DNA from: Chrysophaeum taylorii
Lineage: Eukaryota; Sar; Pelagophyceae; Pelagomonadales; Pelagomonadaceae
Assembly (NCBI GenBank): GCA_029834535.1
Contig: JAQMWT010000386.1
Location: forward strand, 62,001-126,000
DNA length: 64,000 nt
Direction of reading: 5' to 3'
Positions 9,959-20,737 of the stretch are shown piece by piece. A model generated the notes under the pieces. It did not search any database. It was not told where the DNA came from and was given only the letters and a program-made list of their open reading frames with translations. The position numbers were made by a program, and so were the translations under genes. Positions within the stretch are counted from its first letter, which is position 1. The number at the start of each line of letters is the position of its first letter.

Positions 9959-10901
9959 ATGCTTCTTACGCCGATGCCAACGGGCTCCGAGACAATAAAT
10001 CTCTTCGCCGCCGCCGCGCTGAGCAGCGCCGAAATCAAGGCCGCCGCGCTATGGGCCAGGACTATTATTCACGACGACGACAAATTCGCTGTGCTTTTTC
10101 GGTTCTTTGCCGCATCCAACGATCTCGACGGCTGGTCCGTGCTGCAGATGGCGTCCGTCGTCGAACGTGCGGCTGGGTTGTGTTCGAGCGACTTAGCACC
10201 GAGCCAGCAGAGGTTGCCGCTGCGAAGGCCTTTGAGAGGTCGACGATCAAGCAGTACGACGAATTCCTGAATGCCATCAACTCGCAAGTCAGTGGACGGG
10301 ACCTTGATGATGCTTCGCGACGTCGTCGACACCGTTCTTCGCCGCCGTCTGTATTCACCTGCCCACGACAGCGACGCACGGGCATTGATACTGCAGCTGC
10401 TCGAAGAGTGGGGGCGCGGAATGGCCAGCACACTCCAAAATGGCCAGGGGGTACATGGGCAACGGAGACCTCGCCGTCTCCCGACAGACTTCGGCGATGC
10501 AAACGGCGCTTGCGGTTGGTACGTATCGACGCACGAATCGACAGGAATCGGAGTTCGGTATGTGGTGAAGTATTACGGGAGCGTCTTCCCAAACACGGCT
10601 TTGGGTAATCTTGCTGGCGTTGTTGCGTGCCGAAAAGATGACATGCCGTCAAGCGTCAGGAGCCACCGCCGCTGCCGAAGGAACAAAAAAGAGATGTCCG
10701 CCACCGGTCGTCGCGACCAGCACGGCGACAAGACTGTGACGGCCTTGATTGAAGCAGCGCGAATGGGGCGGCCGGACTTCACGGCGAGAGCCGACGCTCC
10801 TCACCAAGCAGCGATCGATCAGCACCGCGCACAGCGAAACAAATGCCGAAACGATCGCGGCGGCGCTCGATCGAACCGCAAACGTCGCGACGAGGCCAAG
10901 G
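9959..10901 (+). CDS. Unrecognised protein upstream of the 65-bp array
   Basis: From ATG 9959 the frame reads MLLTPMPTGSETINLF, then FAVLFRFFAASNDLDGW and MASVVERAAG. Coding character then moves to a second frame (EVAAAKAFERSTIKQYDEFL, about 10200-10290) and a third (MMLRDVVDTVL, LILQLLEEWGRGM, about 10310-10430), and reappears to about 10780 (KTVTALIEAARM). The breaks are small indels or unplaced short introns. Sequence is Ala/Leu-rich and helical. No family recognised. The frame runs directly into the tandem array, so the array may be part of the encoded protein. Confidence 0.35.
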
Positions 10902-11734
10902 GATGCCATCGAGAAAATAGTAGGTGCCCCTTGTCAGCAACCAGGAGCTGGAGGGACAAACCACGCGATGCCATCGAGAAAATAGTAGGTGCCCCTTGTC
11001 AGCAACCAGGAGCTGGAGGGACAAACCACGCGATGCCATCGAGAAAATAGTAGGTGCCCTTGTCAGCAACCAGGAGCTGGAGGGACAAACCACGCGATGC
11101 CATCGAGAAAATAGTAGGTGCCCTTGGCAGCAACCAGGAGCTGGAGGGACAAACCACGCGATGCCATCGAGAAGGCAGGTGCCCCTTGTCAGCAACCAGG
11201 AGCTGGAGGGACAAACCACGCGATGCCATCGAGAAAATAGTAGGTGCCCCTTGTCAGCAACCAGGAGCTGGAGGGACAAACCACGCGATGCCATCGAGAA
11301 GGCAGGTGCCCCTTGTCAGCAACCAGGAGCTGGAGGGACAAACCACGCGATGCCATCGAGAAAATAGTAGGTGCCCCTTGTCAGCAACCAGGAGCTGGAG
11401 GGACAAACCACGCGATGCCATCGAGAAAATAGTAGGTGCCCCTTGTCAGCAACCAGGAGCTGGAGGGACAAACCACGCGATGCCATCGAGAAAATAGTAG
11501 GTGCCCCTTGTCAGCAACCAGGAGCTGGAGGGACAAACCACGCGATGCCATCGAGAAAATAGTAGGTGCCCCTTGTCAGCAACCAGGAGCTGGAGGGACA
11601 AACCACGCGATGCCATCGAGAAGGCAGGTGCCCCTTGTCAGCAACCAGGAGCTGGAGGGACAAACCACGCGATGCCATCGAGAAAATAGTAGGTGCCCCT
11701 TGTCAGCAACCAGGAGCTGGAGGGACAAACCACG
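10902..11734 (+). repeat. 65-bp minisatellite, 13 units
   Basis: The unit starts GATGCCATCGAGAAAATAG and ends GACAAACCACGC. Most units are 65 bp; at least three have a 3-base-shorter variant (GAGAAGGCAGG). Identity is near complete. As 65 is not a multiple of 3, each plus frame cycles through all three translations (for example RDAIEKIVGAPC, RCHRENSRCPL, HAMPSRK), with stops only at the AAATAG when read in one phase. Long open frames therefore cross the array in every plus frame, and one minus frame is open too. Confidence 0.97.
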
Positions 11735-12620
11735 CTCGAGGAGTTGTTGGAAAGAAGAAAGCTCGATGCCGAACTCGCCTAGCATCGTAGTAGCAACAGT
11801 GGTCGATGAAAGAAAGATGCTCGTCAACGATATAACTCGCTACACCCACGGCATGGGCATGGGTGACCTCAAGCCCAAGTCCTTCACTTCGACAAAGGAC
11901 GCACCGGTCGGCCAGTTTTTTGGTTCAGAAGCAAATGTAGTTGCCTTTTTAACAACAAGCATCTCAAGCAGCAGATCTACGGCAAGATCAAAATGGAGAG
12001 GTTTGCGTTGACGGATGATGAAGCCTGTTGTTGTTCCGCAGCGACGACCGCCGCCGGTGCTTGGTACGGCAACACAGGAGCGCAGGGCCCTGGACGCTCG
12101 GCGGCGTCTTGCGAGCGACGCTGAGCATAGCGCGAATGGCGAAACGAGACCAGCTGCCTTCTTTTTCGATTGTCGACTCTCTCGTTGGCCAGCGAGGAGC
12201 TCGAGGGAAAACCTGGGACGGCCTATCGGATGATGCCATGGGGCCGTCTCGGATGCGAATTCAAAGGATGGCCGCAGAAAGAAAACTTGGGACTGGGTGG
12301 AGATTCATCGGCTACGACGACGGGCCGACTGTCGCCAACCAGCCGCCCAAATGGTCGACTTCGCACAGTGTGCTGGTCAGCAGTTCTTCGAAGGAACCAC
12401 GCTGTGGAGTGGGTTCGCTTTTTTTCATGAGTTTTTGCCTGGATTTCCACGTGAACTCGAGCAGCCGGTTCCTGCTCGCGCTCATCAGCGGGGCTCTAGG
12501 AAACAAATCAGCATAGAATCACGAGTGCGGGAGCTACGAGGGTGGTGGCCTCAGGAGCAAAGTGGCCAGTTGGAACAACCCCCTTTCGACGTCCATCGAC
12601 TTTCCCCGGGCATTCGGTGC
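11735..12620 (+). pseudogene. Unrecognised coding region downstream of the array
   Basis: After the array, segments read LEELLERRKLDAELA (11733-11781), then ERKMLVNDITRYTHGMGMGDL and DAPVGQFFGSEANVVAFL (about 11808-11955), then after a run of T the frame shifts by one into NNKHLKQQIYGKIKMERF (about 11955-12010). Later segments include MVDFAQCAGQQFFEG and FAFFHEFLPGFPRELEQ (about 12350-12470). The T-run shift looks like a homopolymer indel. The segments may be the 3' part of the gene left of the array. No domain recognised. Confidence 0.35.
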
Positions 12621-12621
12621 C

Positions 12622-12635
12622 GGGGGGGGGGGGGG
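12622..12635 (+). repeat. Poly-G tract, 14 bases
   Basis: A 14-G run just before the left direct repeat of the 8.3-kb element. Confidence 0.9.
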
Positions 12636-12649
12636 CTGCGCGCGCGTAA

Positions 12650-12840
12650 CCTAGAGAACAGCAAAAACCACTGTGCCCCTGGTAGAGAATGGTGGCAGTG
12701 GTAGTGCCACTCTTATTGGTCTGTCTCTAACGACACAAAGAGCGGCGCGGTCTTCGACACATCGATATTGGGTGGTTTAGTGTGAGTGTGAGGTTATGAG
12801 GGGGGGGTTCCTAACCCTAAATGGAATTTTCTCTCTCTCT
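12650..12840 (-). repeat. Left direct repeat (putative LTR) of the 8.3-kb element
   Basis: Shares CCTAGAGAACAGCA, GGTAGAGAATGGTGGCAGTG, GGGTGGTTTAGTGTGAGTG and CCTAACCCTAAATGGAATTT with 20738-20931; differences are scattered substitutions and small indels. A (GATT)n run follows at 12855-12876. Confidence 0.85.
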
Positions 12841-15800
12841 ACGCCCTCATCAGAGATTGATTGATTGATTGATTGAACGAAAACTCGGTGATGAGCGAAA
12901 AAAATCTGGGACAAACAAAACAAATGTCTGGCCAGAGACAAATAGACGTTGAGTTGTGAGGAGGCGTTGAAGGAAAGTGTGCGAAGTGCATGAGAGACAT
13001 AGAGATAGCAGGGGAGTGTGAGTGAGAAAGGAGAAAGAGCGCGAAGTTGAACATGGAATATAGGTTGAGAGGGGAAGCAAAACAAAAGGATATTTTGCAA
13101 GAAGAGGCGGATGATCAAGGAAAAGAAAAGGCATCGATCGTAAGGAAGAAGAACAAAAGTGGAAGAAGATGCTTAGAGGATACGCGGAGGAAAATGCTAG
13201 GTAGGCTAATGGCGAAGTATGGCGAATTCTGTTCGAGAGATCAGATCATCATCTTGTTCAGTGGCTGACGAGATATAGGGGACGGTGTGTGTGCCGGTGG
13301 ATAAATCCTAAGTGGCTGGGGGATCATCGGAGTAGAACGGGTGGTCTAACGAATAACAACAGGAGGGATCATGGGTCAGGCAGTCGGGAATTATGCAGCA
13401 GACCAAAAATGATTGGTTGATCGAAAGGCGAATAATGAGAGTGGCCGTAAAGTTGGGATTCTATTGTGACTAATGTTGGGCTAAAAAAAGGTTTTTTGAC
13501 GATGTGACGGAGCGCCAGCGTGATCCCATGAAGAGATATGACCATTTAACCAAATCGGTTTCGACGTGGTAAGGTAATCGTCGTAACGAGAGCGAGTAAA
13601 GGCGGAGCTGTTCCTGGAAGATGAGAGAACCAGAATTTGCCTGTCATCACATACGCGTCGAAGCTGTCGTCCTGAGTGTAGTAGCGAGGGACAGCTGAAG
13701 TTAGGCTATGAGCGTGTAAAGTAATATGCCGATAATCAATCGTAGTGCGATGACGAAATCGGGATAAAGTTGTTGTTGTCTGGGGTTGGCCATAAATTTG
13801 AAAACTCTAAATTTTCTGTAGACTGGGGGTTGTAGTCTCGTGTAAGTCGCCAGTGGCTATCATCATCGAAAGATGATTGGGCGGAGACTGAGGTTTGCGA
13901 GTGCATCGCGTATGATGGTGGATACAGGCGCGTGTCCTGTGCTGAAGAGTCGGTGCCCCGTGCAGAAAATGCAGAAGAGTTGGGCAACAGAAGAAAATGC
14001 GATGGACTGCTTGAAGATAGTGTCCGTGCCAGGGGGAGAGTTGACTTCGAAGGTATGGTCAAAGTCGCATCTTTCGTGTTCTGTTCGATAATGTAATCCT
14101 AAACTGTGACGATCGACGGATCCAGTATTCATTTCATGTCCGGTGTCGTTTTCACCAGAATCAAACGAAGCGTTTTCACCAGAATCAAACTTCCCTTGAT
14201 GTACAAGCGCGCGAGGGAGCGTGGTGCATCCCTGGTGAAAAATCGTGCAGTGACTGAAAGGGGGGACATTCGACAGGAGCGTGTTGTCGATATGCGAGAG
14301 CTGTACAGTATACAACGTGTAGGGAGCGTATGTTTCAAGAGAGGATTAATCTGTGGACGGGGGATATCCGAAGAATGAACATGATGTGAGGTCCTGTCCA
14401 TAATGCGAGAACTGTCCGATAATGAGTCATGCGAGAGGCTAGCAGCGAGCGTGCGGGAATGAAGAAGTAGGTAGGTATGGCAGTTAACTTCCCTTGATGC
14501 GTCACACAACTGGGTGGGGCTAGCGGTGTGCGGCAGTGAGATTCGGGGTGGAATGCTTAGAGCAGAGCGCGTGTCCAAAAACCTGTGGAGATTGGGGGAT
14601 ATCCCTCCTCGCGGGTGCTACGGAAAGCGTCGGCTGGGTGCGAATCGCAACGGCGGCTGTTGGACTCATAGTTCTGCAAGATGGAACCTGCAGTGCGAAC
14701 GGAGACGAGCGAATCGGGTGCGTCATAAGAGCGTAATACGCTAGTGCTGTCTGAGCTGTGTCCGAAGCATGATTCCGATAACAACGTCGACAGATGCGAG
14801 ATATGATCAGAACTGGACGAGTGAAGTTGTATTGTAAGCGAATCATAGTGGTGCAGAGCTTCAACGTCAAGCATGGTGCTGGGAGGGACGTGAAGAGAGG
14901 TGAGTAAAGGACTCTGCGTGCGGCTATCATTTGGTGGCGAGCATTTAGTGCGCGAGACTAGCGATAACTGCGACGTTTGGCGTTGGCGTGACTGAACTTC
15001 GTTTGCATATGGCAGCATGCTGGATAAAATCGAGCGAGGGTGGAATGCTGAAACTTGAGAGGTGTGACCTGCGAGATATTGACGGAAGAGCGTAGGAGGC
15101 TCTGAATGAATTGCATTGATGACGGAACTTAGTGTCATCACAGACCGTCGGGGATTGGGTCGTCGGGAGTCGCGTCGAAGTGAGAAGGAACGACGAATAC
15201 ACATCAGGTCTTGGCGTGTGACAGAGGTCCTTAGAAAGAGGGACGTGCCTGGAATTGAGTTCCGATGTAGCCAGAGTAGCCGTAGGAGGCATGACTGATG
15301 CGAATCGAAACGAATCTTGTCGTCGGTGGAAAACTAATGCGCCCTCGTAATTCGAACTGGGTGAAATCTTCGAATTTCCGGTGAGACGGAGAGACCATGA
15401 TTGCGAAACGAGCGCAGAGCCGGGCGCCGGTCGGAGGAGGCGCTTCAGCGGTGGCTGAGACGACAGTGTCCTGCGTGTCACGAATCAAAAGGTGTTCGGG
15501 CATCGTACTGTGCGACAAGCGAGCGTGCGTCTCAGTTGACTGTGAGTGTACCATATGGGTATGGCGCAAGGTTTGTAGTCTAAACCGAGAGGGGCGGTGA
15601 GCGAGTGCATAGTAGCCCGTGCGGTGTCTGGGCTTTAATCAGAATATGACATATGACGTCATACAAAGCGATGGGAGCTGAATCAGACGAGGTGGGACTG
15701 CCTAGTAGTACCGGGAGCAACATGTCGGGGGTAGCGCTCAGAGAGGAGGGTGGAACGCAGTCCATTTCTATCTTGGTTGCCGTGTGTCGCGGTACCATGG

Positions 15801-15870
15801 GCGTAAACAAATGACATGAAGTAAATGCTTGTGTCCCAAACGAGAATGCGGTTATAGTCGCACGGGGAGG
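12841..15870 (-). other. Interior of the 8.3-kb element, no recognised coding
   Basis: Minus-strand frames (for example 14557-15204 and 14945-15481) are long but low in complexity and have no motif. Their length may simply reflect scarcity of stop triplets in a pyrimidine-rich strand. From about 13500 to 13860 there is no notable frame. Confidence 0.4.
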
Positions 15871-15872
15871 TT

Positions 15873-17159
15873 TCATTTAGTCTCTGCTCCAGTCAAATGC
15901 TTTGGAGGAAACCAATGGAGAAACCACGAGCACACGGGTGGTGGCCAAACTTCCTGTGGGATTGGTTGAGGTGACTCCAAAGTAGGATTCCTTCTTGGGT
16001 ATGACTCAAGCGTTGCGATGAGTTCATGCTCGAGATCATAGTCGTCCATTAGATGACTTGAGGAGGTCGCGAATGAGCGATACGTCGACCTGGTGTCAGG
16101 GGAGACCGAGGTGGTGCAGTGACCTGACTGGCTGAGGTAGCCGTGCTGGTAATATTCTAGCGGGTGCGCATAACTCCGCAGAGTGCTGACATTGGCTTGT
16201 GCCTGATCTGCAGTCGTGCAGGGAGGCGAGATCGTCTGTGCTAATACGGATTGCAGCGACAGGGAAGGGTCAGGTGCCTGGGAGGCTGAAAGGCGGCCTT
16301 TGTCTTCCAGAGGCGAAAGGAACAAGCAAAGCTGCAGCTTCGTCTCGTCGTGATCGGATAGGCGCAATGAGCTTGTGCGCGTGATCGTGGTGCGCTTACC
16401 TGTGTCTTCATGATGTACCTTTGTGTCCTGTGGTGGTGCTTCTGCGAGCGGGACATATCTTAAGGATTGGTCCATCGGATGGGGTGCATCAGCTTTGAAT
16501 GACACAGGAGCCAGTAGCAGTGCAAGGTCAGGTGACAGAACGTTTGCGTGGTCGAGTAATTGAGCGTTGGACCTGAGCATCGTCTGCATAGTCTGGAGTC
16601 GTGCTGTGCAGTTGGTTTGCATTGTCTCGTCTGCTACATCAATGAGCTGGCTGGAGTAGCTGGCCGTTGTGGTCTTATCTTTCGTCTTGTCGTCCAATAG
16701 AGACTGCGAGATAGTACTCGTTGCTATGTGCGAGACTATAAGTAGTTGTTGAGCAGCTGTTGAGAGCCGAGTGCTCTCTTGTCTGGCAGTTTCTGTGGCT
16801 TTGGAGTTCCAGAGACATGATTGCGCAGCTTCAGACGTCTTGGCATTGGGGATTGCCATAAAGTAACTCGTAAGTTCAAAGTCGGACGTCGGAAAATGCA
16901 TCGAAAGACCTGTGAGGTCACCAATTGAAATACGCCCTCGTAAGGCGTGCGCGACGTGGTGCGGGCGCGAGCGACTTATGTTGGTGATCTGAAGGTCGTG
17001 AGATACGTTGCGGCGCGGAGCGTCGGTGGAAATGACGAGTGTCGCGGTGACGCGGAGAGCATCGAAAAGCGTGTCATGCTCCAAGAGCAAATGCGCGTGA
17101 TGCGGGTGGTCCGAAGTCAGTGCAAAAAGGGGTGTGGCTCGCGGCTGACCTGTCTGCAA
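15873..17159 (-). CDS. Unrecognised 428-residue frame in the 8.3-kb element
   Basis: The longest uninterrupted frame of the element. It is Ser/Thr/Ala/His-rich with a moderately ordered middle (ISIGDLTGLSMHFPTSDFEL; RLSTAAQQLLIVSHIATS). No zinc knuckle, protease DSG/DTG, reverse transcriptase YxDD or integrase motif. It could be a structural protein or a chance frame. Confidence 0.3.
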   Translation of the reverse strand: MQTGQPRATPLFALTSDHPHHAHLLLEHDTLFDALRVTATLVISTDAPRRNVSHDLQITNISRSRPHHVAHALRGRISIGDLTGLSMHFPTSDFELTSYFMAIPNAKTSEAAQSCLWNSKATETARQESTRLSTAAQQLLIVSHIATSTISQSLLDDKTKDKTTTASYSSQLIDVADETMQTNCTARLQTMQTMLRSNAQLLDHANVLSPDLALLLAPVSFKADAPHPMDQSLRYVPLAEAPPQDTKVHHEDTGKRTTITRTSSLRLSDHDETKLQLCLFLSPLEDKGRLSASQAPDPSLSLQSVLAQTISPPCTTADQAQANVSTLRSYAHPLEYYQHGYLSQSGHCTTSVSPDTRSTYRSFATSSSHLMDDYDLEHELIATLESYPRRNPTLESPQPIPQEVWPPPVCSWFLHWFPPKHLTGAETK

Positions 17160-17569
17160 GGTAGGGCAGATGGGCGCGTGAGCTGAGATTCCGTGGTGGA
17201 GAGTATCCGGCCTGGAATGCTTGGGGTTCAGAGCGGGAATTCGAAAAGAGCGGTCGCCGAAGGAGAGTGCAGTAGAACCAAGGGCGAATTAAGGGTCTGT
17301 CCTGCTGGGTGCATCCTCCTCAATAGCGGAGATGCTGGGACCAGAGCAGTGAGTGCCGTAGTGACCAGGGTTGCCCTTAGGCGTGTAGAGCATTCGAAGG
17401 TGCGGGCATGTGACATGCGTCCTCAAATGAGGAGTGACGTGCTGAGCGATAAGACGCTTTTGAGGGAGGCAACGTACGTGACTTGGGTGCATGTTTGAGG
17501 TGGAGCCGGCAGCTGGCGTGGAACGTTTGTCGTACATTCCAGTGATGCGAAAATGCTGACAGAAGTGGT

Positions 17570-18763
17570 TCAGTTGGAGCGAGTCTGTGCACAGTGCGCG
17601 GAGAATGTTTCCTGAGAGCGCAACGTCGATTTTCCGGAGGCAGCGCAAGCGTGCGGCGTCCAGAAGAGAGCTATGCGAGGGGACATAAAGGACCGAAGTG
17701 GTCGCAGTGGAATCATGCATAGTTTTTGCGGCTTATTGGGTCGTTCAGAACTCTCGACATCTTTGTCTATTGCTGCAGTTATGGGGAAAGCTTTCCAGAA
17801 GCTTGGTCGCGGTGAGACATAAGGATCGGCAGCCGAAAGGATTGCGCCCTCTGACTGAAAGTTGTGGAGCGGGTGGTCAAGTACTGCGACTGGTGCTCGT
17901 GCGAAGACATCCATCGAATCGTGACATGGTGGTCGCAGATGGGTCCATGCAACCTGCTGAGCAGTGTCATCCAGTGCATCCGGCCGAGAAGATGGATGGT
18001 GGGTGCAGCAGCGAGCGCCGGTGAGCGGCAGTGCGCGCCTGTCTTCGGGGAGAGGAGGCGGCGAGGCGGAACCTGCTTCGAAGTGATCGGGAGCTGCTGA
18101 TCGAGAGATATCGAACAAGGTGGGAGTGCCTGGTGAATCTGAGCTGATACCTGCAGGCGCGGTGAGTGCCTGCGAGTATGTTGACCGTGGGACCGTTGAC
18201 AGCGTGTCTTGTTCTTGTGGATACGGCATTGCTGGGGCATTGGTGATAGTGCTTGGATCAGGTGGCTGATCTGGAATGGTCGGGGAGACCATCTTCGAGG
18301 CTAGTGAAGTAGGTCTTGCGTCTTCGCAGTATGCATCATACCAGGGGGCTGAATCCGAGGGGATGTTGTCAGTGGCCTGCGGCTCTCGTGCCTGCGGCAT
18401 AGAATACGGCGGAGCCTTAGGTTCTTGGGTGTGATTGCCATAATCGATGTAGGCATAATACTCGGGAACATCTCGAGGTGTCTTGTTCTCTGACTTGTCG
18501 AAAGTGGGAATGAGGCGGCTTGGTGTTCCTTCGAAAATTCTGCTTCGTGGGCCGTTGTGCCCGAAGAGAGAAGAAGTCCTTGTGCACGTCTTGGCAGCAT
18601 GATGGTGAGCATGACCATCAGGGAAAGAGCTGTCTTTTGATAATTCGGAACTTGTCGACTCTTGATGTTGGTGGTCTTGTTTCTTGATGGGACTTTGCGC
18701 GTGGTGGTCGTCGCTGGTGGTAGGGGCACGGTCGTCGCCGGTGTTGGATGTACGGCCTCGCAA
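17570..18763 (-). CDS. Pro/Ser/His-rich frame, 397 residues
   Basis: Overlaps the 3' part of the upstream 18301-19521 frame in another frame. The parts ARPTSLASKMVSPTIPDQP and EYYAYIDYGNHTQEPKAPPY have the bias of disordered linkers. A frameshift between this and the frame to its right would make one long gag-like protein; this is inferred from position only. Confidence 0.3.
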   Translation of the reverse strand: MRGRTSNTGDDRAPTTSDDHHAQSPIKKQDHQHQESTSSELSKDSSFPDGHAHHHAAKTCTRTSSLFGHNGPRSRIFEGTPSRLIPTFDKSENKTPRDVPEYYAYIDYGNHTQEPKAPPYSMPQAREPQATDNIPSDSAPWYDAYCEDARPTSLASKMVSPTIPDQPPDPSTITNAPAMPYPQEQDTLSTVPRSTYSQALTAPAGISSDSPGTPTLFDISRSAAPDHFEAGSASPPPLPEDRRALPLTGARCCTHHPSSRPDALDDTAQQVAWTHLRPPCHDSMDVFARAPVAVLDHPLHNFQSEGAILSAADPYVSPRPSFWKAFPITAAIDKDVESSERPNKPQKLCMIPLRPLRSFMSPRIALFWTPHACAASGKSTLRSQETFSAHCAQTRSN

Positions 18764-19521
18764 CTCGGACGCGGGAATGTGGTCGAGTCGGGATGAACCA
18801 GGTGGCTGATAAGGCGAGCGGGTGCAAAGGGGTTGAGGGGGTGCCAGAGAGGCGAAGAGTGAGTGGGTAGAGGAGGGGCCAGAGATGGCGGGGGGTTGAG
18901 AACAGAGAGACGGAGTGGGTGTTGAACCAGGAGAACCAAAGGTCCGCGGTATCCGTGGAGGTGGTGGTGATACTCGGGGAGAATCGGGGGAGAGGCATTG
19001 GAGGTTGGTTCGGAAGGGGATGAAGGTTGGTTGTTGATGGGGAAAGGAGGTGAAAGATGCGATGCAGCATCGTTGGTGGGGTGGGTGGCATCTAGTGAGG
19101 TGAGAATGGTGTGGAGGACGGCGTTGGTTTCAAAATGGGAGTTGCGGCGGATATCGGCGTGGGCAGTTTCGAGTGCCTTGAACTGTGTGTGGGTGAGATG
19201 GAGTTCCGCGTGGGTGGAGATCAGTTCGTCGGCTTGGATGGCGACCTGGGCAGTGGCGAAAGCCAGGGCGGCGTCGGTGATGGCGAGTTTGGCGGCTGTG
19301 GAGGACAAAGCGTCATCATTGCGAATGAGCGTGGCCTTGGTTGCGGCCAATTCAGCGGTTTGGGAGCGGAATGCAGCCTTAGTGGTGGCCAACTCGCGTT
19401 GGAGCGCAGACGGAGGTGGTGCATTGGAACTTTGAGAAAGGAGGTGGGTGTTTGCTTGGGTGGAGACGGAGGAATGGTCGTAGTCGTGAAATGCGTAGTA
19501 GTCACGCGAGTGGAGGTGCAA
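18301..19521 (-). CDS. Gag-like coiled-coil frame, 406 residues
   Basis: The first 120 residues are an Ala/Leu-rich coiled coil (RELATTKAAF, QTAELAATKATL, FKALETAHADIRRN). A long Pro/Ser/His-rich tail follows. Coiled coil then disordered tail resembles retroelement gag, but no zinc knuckle is present. Start codon uncertain. Confidence 0.35.
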   Translation of the reverse strand: MHLHSRDYYAFHDYDHSSVSTQANTHLLSQSSNAPPPSALQRELATTKAAFRSQTAELAATKATLIRNDDALSSTAAKLAITDAALAFATAQVAIQADELISTHAELHLTHTQFKALETAHADIRRNSHFETNAVLHTILTSLDATHPTNDAASHLSPPFPINNQPSSPSEPTSNASPPILPEYHHHLHGYRGPLVLLVQHPLRLSVLNPPPSLAPPLPTHSSPLWHPLNPFAPARLISHLVHPDSTTFPRPSCEAVHPTPATTVPLPPATTTTRKVPSRNKTTNIKSRQVPNYQKTALSLMVMLTIMLPRRAQGLLLSSGTTAHEAEFSKEHQAASFPLSTSQRTRHLEMFPSIMPTSIMAITPKNLRLRRILCRRHESRRPLTTSPRIQPPGMMHTAKTQDLLH

Positions 19522-19529
19522 ATCGGGGG

Positions 19530-19860
19530 AACAGCGACTTTCGAAAGGTGATGAAGGTCTGTCCCGAGTGTCCGATGGTTGGGCGGCAATAGCTTGAGCC
19601 GCGGAAGGAGCTGGGGCAGGAATGGAAGTGCCGGGGCCGTCGTGGCGCCTTAGGTGGCATGGTCTTGCGGATGGAGAGGAAAGTCCTGAGGAGAGCGACT
19701 TGCGGAAGATGATGGATATCGGACAAGAGAATCCGACGGTGGGGCGGCAGAATCACGAGCCGCGGGGGGGGGGGGCTTGGTCAGGGATGACGGTGCCGGG
19801 GCCGTCATGGCCGTAGGTGGCACGATCGTCAGGAAGGGGATGAGTAGTGCGGCGAAGGGG
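19530..19860. repeat. Diverged tandem duplication (about 163 bp) with a G12 run
   Basis: CGACTTTCGAAAGGTGATG..GGGCGGCA and GTGCCGGGGCCGTCGTGG (19535-19650) recur as CGACTTGCGGAAGATGATG..GGGCGGCA and GTGCCGGGGCCGTCATGG (19698-19810). A 12-G tract is at 19764-19775. Confidence 0.7.
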
Positions 19861-19921
19861 TTGACGAGGATGTTGGGGAACTTGAATGGATGGTGAAGTG
19901 GGAATCGCCGATAGTGCGGAG

Positions 19922-20560
19922 TTAGGCTCCAGTGAAGGAGGTGGAGGCTCCGGTGGGGTTGGTGGAGTGAAGGGAGTAATGTTTAGTGGTGGTGGAGTGT
20001 ACAACATTGCTGGTGCGATATTCAAACGAGGTAGAGTGTCCTCGTGAATGTGGGGTGTGCCAGGTTGTGGAGTAACCTTGGCGATGCGTCGGTCCGGAGG
20101 GAAGGCAGTGGGGCCTGAGACTTTGCCGTGGGGTGTTTGACATCCGGTGGAGTAGTCGGCATGAGGGGGGGGTGACCATCGAGATGATCGGGTCTTGGGT
20201 CGCGACTTCGTGAGAAGTTTGCTTTTGCTTGAGGGGAGTTGCCGGAAGAAAAGCTAGTTGGGGAGCTTGTTCAAATTGCTCGTCTTGATCGAGTTGCTCG
20301 TCTTGATCGAGTTGCTCGTCTTGAGCTTCGATTTTAGCGGCGAGCGCGGCATAGGCGGCAGCGTGTTTGGCTCTGAGAACGGCGTGATCAGCGGCGATCC
20401 GATTTAATATATCATCTTGGCGCTGTTTGAGCGGTTGCCAGAAAGCTTGTGGCTCTTGTGGTGTAGCGAATGGCTTCGCTGATTCCAGACTCAGGACTTG
20501 TGGGTCGTGAGTCGCCGTCGTTTTCGGGGTTGCGTTTCGCGCGTTGTTGTTTGCCTTTCA
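19922..20560 (-). CDS. N-terminal coiled-coil frame of the 8.3-kb element
   Basis: Minus-strand reading gives KPFATPQEPQAFWQPLKQRQ, then an Ala-rich helix (HAAAYAALAAKIEAQ) and (LDQDEQ)n, encoded by an 18-bp tandem repeat at 20275-20323, then a Pro/Ser/Thr-rich tail. First in coding order, next to the 5' direct repeat, as expected for gag. No convincing ATG was identified. Confidence 0.35.
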
Positions 20561-20737
20561 CACCACTTGTTCACCAGTAGCAAGCGATGAGACTTGACTA
20601 CGGTCTTTAAACTTTCAGGAACTTCAGGAGATTGCTCTTTCCTCTGGAAATCCTGAGTCTTTGTGTCCCAGACGTCGATCGAGATCGATGTCTTTCGGAG
20701 GACGTGTCTCTACCAGTACCGGACTGGGTCCAAAAAA

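Noticed and set aside
10902-11734. CRISPR-like repeat array
   Set aside because: The 65-bp units abut each other with no unique spacers, and the genome is eukaryotic. It is a minisatellite.
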